Below are positions 6,535 through 7,130 of a DNA stretch of 7,130 bases, in pieces. Position 1 is the stretch's first letter. Each line of letters opens with the position of its first letter. The notes under the pieces are model-generated. The model was given only the letters and a program-made list of their open reading frames with translations. It was not told where the DNA came from and did no database searches. This stretch comes from Verrucomicrobiota bacterium. GTDB taxonomy: Bacteria > Verrucomicrobiota > Verrucomicrobiia > Chthoniobacterales > JAFAMB01. The position numbers and the translations under genes are program-made. The DNA is taken from contig JAFAXJ010000436.1 of assembly GCA_019241095.1 (NCBI GenBank), forward strand, positions 1-7,130. The letters are read 5' to 3'.

Positions 6535-7130
6535 ATGCACTACATAAAATCGTTGAGTGTCCGGCCAGTAGCAGTCTTTCGCTATCAATCCGACAGTTTA
6601 CCCGTGGGAGATATGGATGGTCTCGCGGTGGAAGAGCCTTTGGAAATTCGGGTTAGTTTTCGGAGGGACGGCATATTGGTGAGCAGGCCGGTTTCGATTA
6701 CGATGCGCACTCCCGGTCTCGATAATGAGTTAGCGGTCGGCTTTCTCTTTACCGAAGGGATTATTTGCTCGATGAATTCGGTCGAAGCGCTTTTTAGCGA
6801 ACGAGAATCATCCGTGAACGTTCGTTTGAGTCATCAGGTAGACCTCGAAAGACTGAACCGTCATTTTTATGCATCTTCGAGCTGCGGGATTTGCGGCAAG
6901 ACTTCGCTGGAGGCAATTGGATTGAATCGCTCGATTCAGCTCTTAAACGGACAGCCAAGGTACTCGCCAAAATTTTTGGTGCGGCTCCCCGCAGCAGTAC
7001 GGGAGCACCAGAAAGTTTTCGATAAAACCGGTGGTTTGCACGCCGCCGCCTTTTTCGATTCCAGGGAGAATTTAATTCGTCTTTCAGAGGACGTCGGCAG
7101 ACATAATGCGGTAGACAAAGTGGTCGGGGC
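6535..7130 (+). CDS. fdhD: FdhD, sulfurtransferase activating formate dehydrogenase (3' end outside window)
   Basis: An open frame runs from ATG 6535 off the right edge, with 198 codons visible of the family's usual 260-280 or so. FdhD transfers sulfur from the cysteine desulfurase IscS to the molybdenum cofactor of formate dehydrogenase, a step needed for activity. Family hallmarks are LAVEEPLEIRV (about residues 30-40), the TMRTPG block, ELAVGFLFTEGI, the catalytic loop SSSCGICGK with Cys117 and Cys120 (aligned with Cys121 and Cys124 of E. coli FdhD), TGGLHAAAFF, and SEDVGRHNAVDK (184-195) for cofactor binding. A TAG at 6514-6516 blocks extension upstream. ATG 6535 gives a normal-length N-terminus, although it has no clear Shine-Dalgarno site. 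ATG 6613 would remove 26 residues. It is divergent from the formate dehydrogenase operon and follows the decayed oxalate decarboxylase closely, so the two were probably co-transcribed once. Confidence 0.95.
   Translation, partial: MHYIKSLSVRPVAVFRYQSDSLPVGDMDGLAVEEPLEIRVSFRRDGILVSRPVSITMRTPGLDNELAVGFLFTEGIICSMNSVEALFSERESSVNVRLSHQVDLERLNRHFYASSSCGICGKTSLEAIGLNRSIQLLNGQPRYSPKFLVRLPAAVREHQKVFDKTGGLHAAAFFDSRENLIRLSEDVGRHNAVDKVVG

Overview
The window is a formate-oxidation locus from a bacterium of moderate GC (by eye close to 50%), with classical Shine-Dalgarno sites. The key enzyme resembles the Bacillus YrhE/YjgC formate dehydrogenases and sits next to a DUF1641 gene, as in Bacillus. The base composition and the rest of the region do not look like Bacillus, and I cannot assign a phylum from sequence alone.

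Layout. Positions 4-858 (+) hold a 284-residue cytosolic protein that I do not recognise; it may begin before the window. Positions 859-1141 are a gap between convergent genes with no clear element. A compact minus-strand operon follows, read from 4793 down to 1142. It holds a 63-codon small ORF with a TTG start (4602-4793), a 984-residue molybdopterin formate dehydrogenase (1635-4589) and a 160-residue DUF1641 protein (1142-1624). At both junctions the upstream stop codon lies inside the Shine-Dalgarno site of the next gene, which argues for translational coupling and supports the small ORF as real. Positions 4794-5518 are noncoding and carry several inverted repeats. Positions about 5519-6495 (+) hold a badly decayed two-cupin oxalate decarboxylase gene. 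From 6535 (+) an intact fdhD runs off the right edge.

How the parts fit. The catalytic subunit plus DUF1641 pair matches the non-canonical, quinone-linked ForC/ForE type. FdhD is the sulfurtransferase that activates the molybdenum cofactor of formate dehydrogenases. Oxalate decarboxylase splits oxalate into formate and CO2. The ancestral locus therefore looks like a divergent oxalate-to-formate-to-CO2 module: oxdC-fdhD on one strand and smORF-forC-forE on the other. In this lineage the oxalate-splitting step has been lost by frameshifts, stops and an apparent internal deletion, while the formate-oxidising genes remain open.
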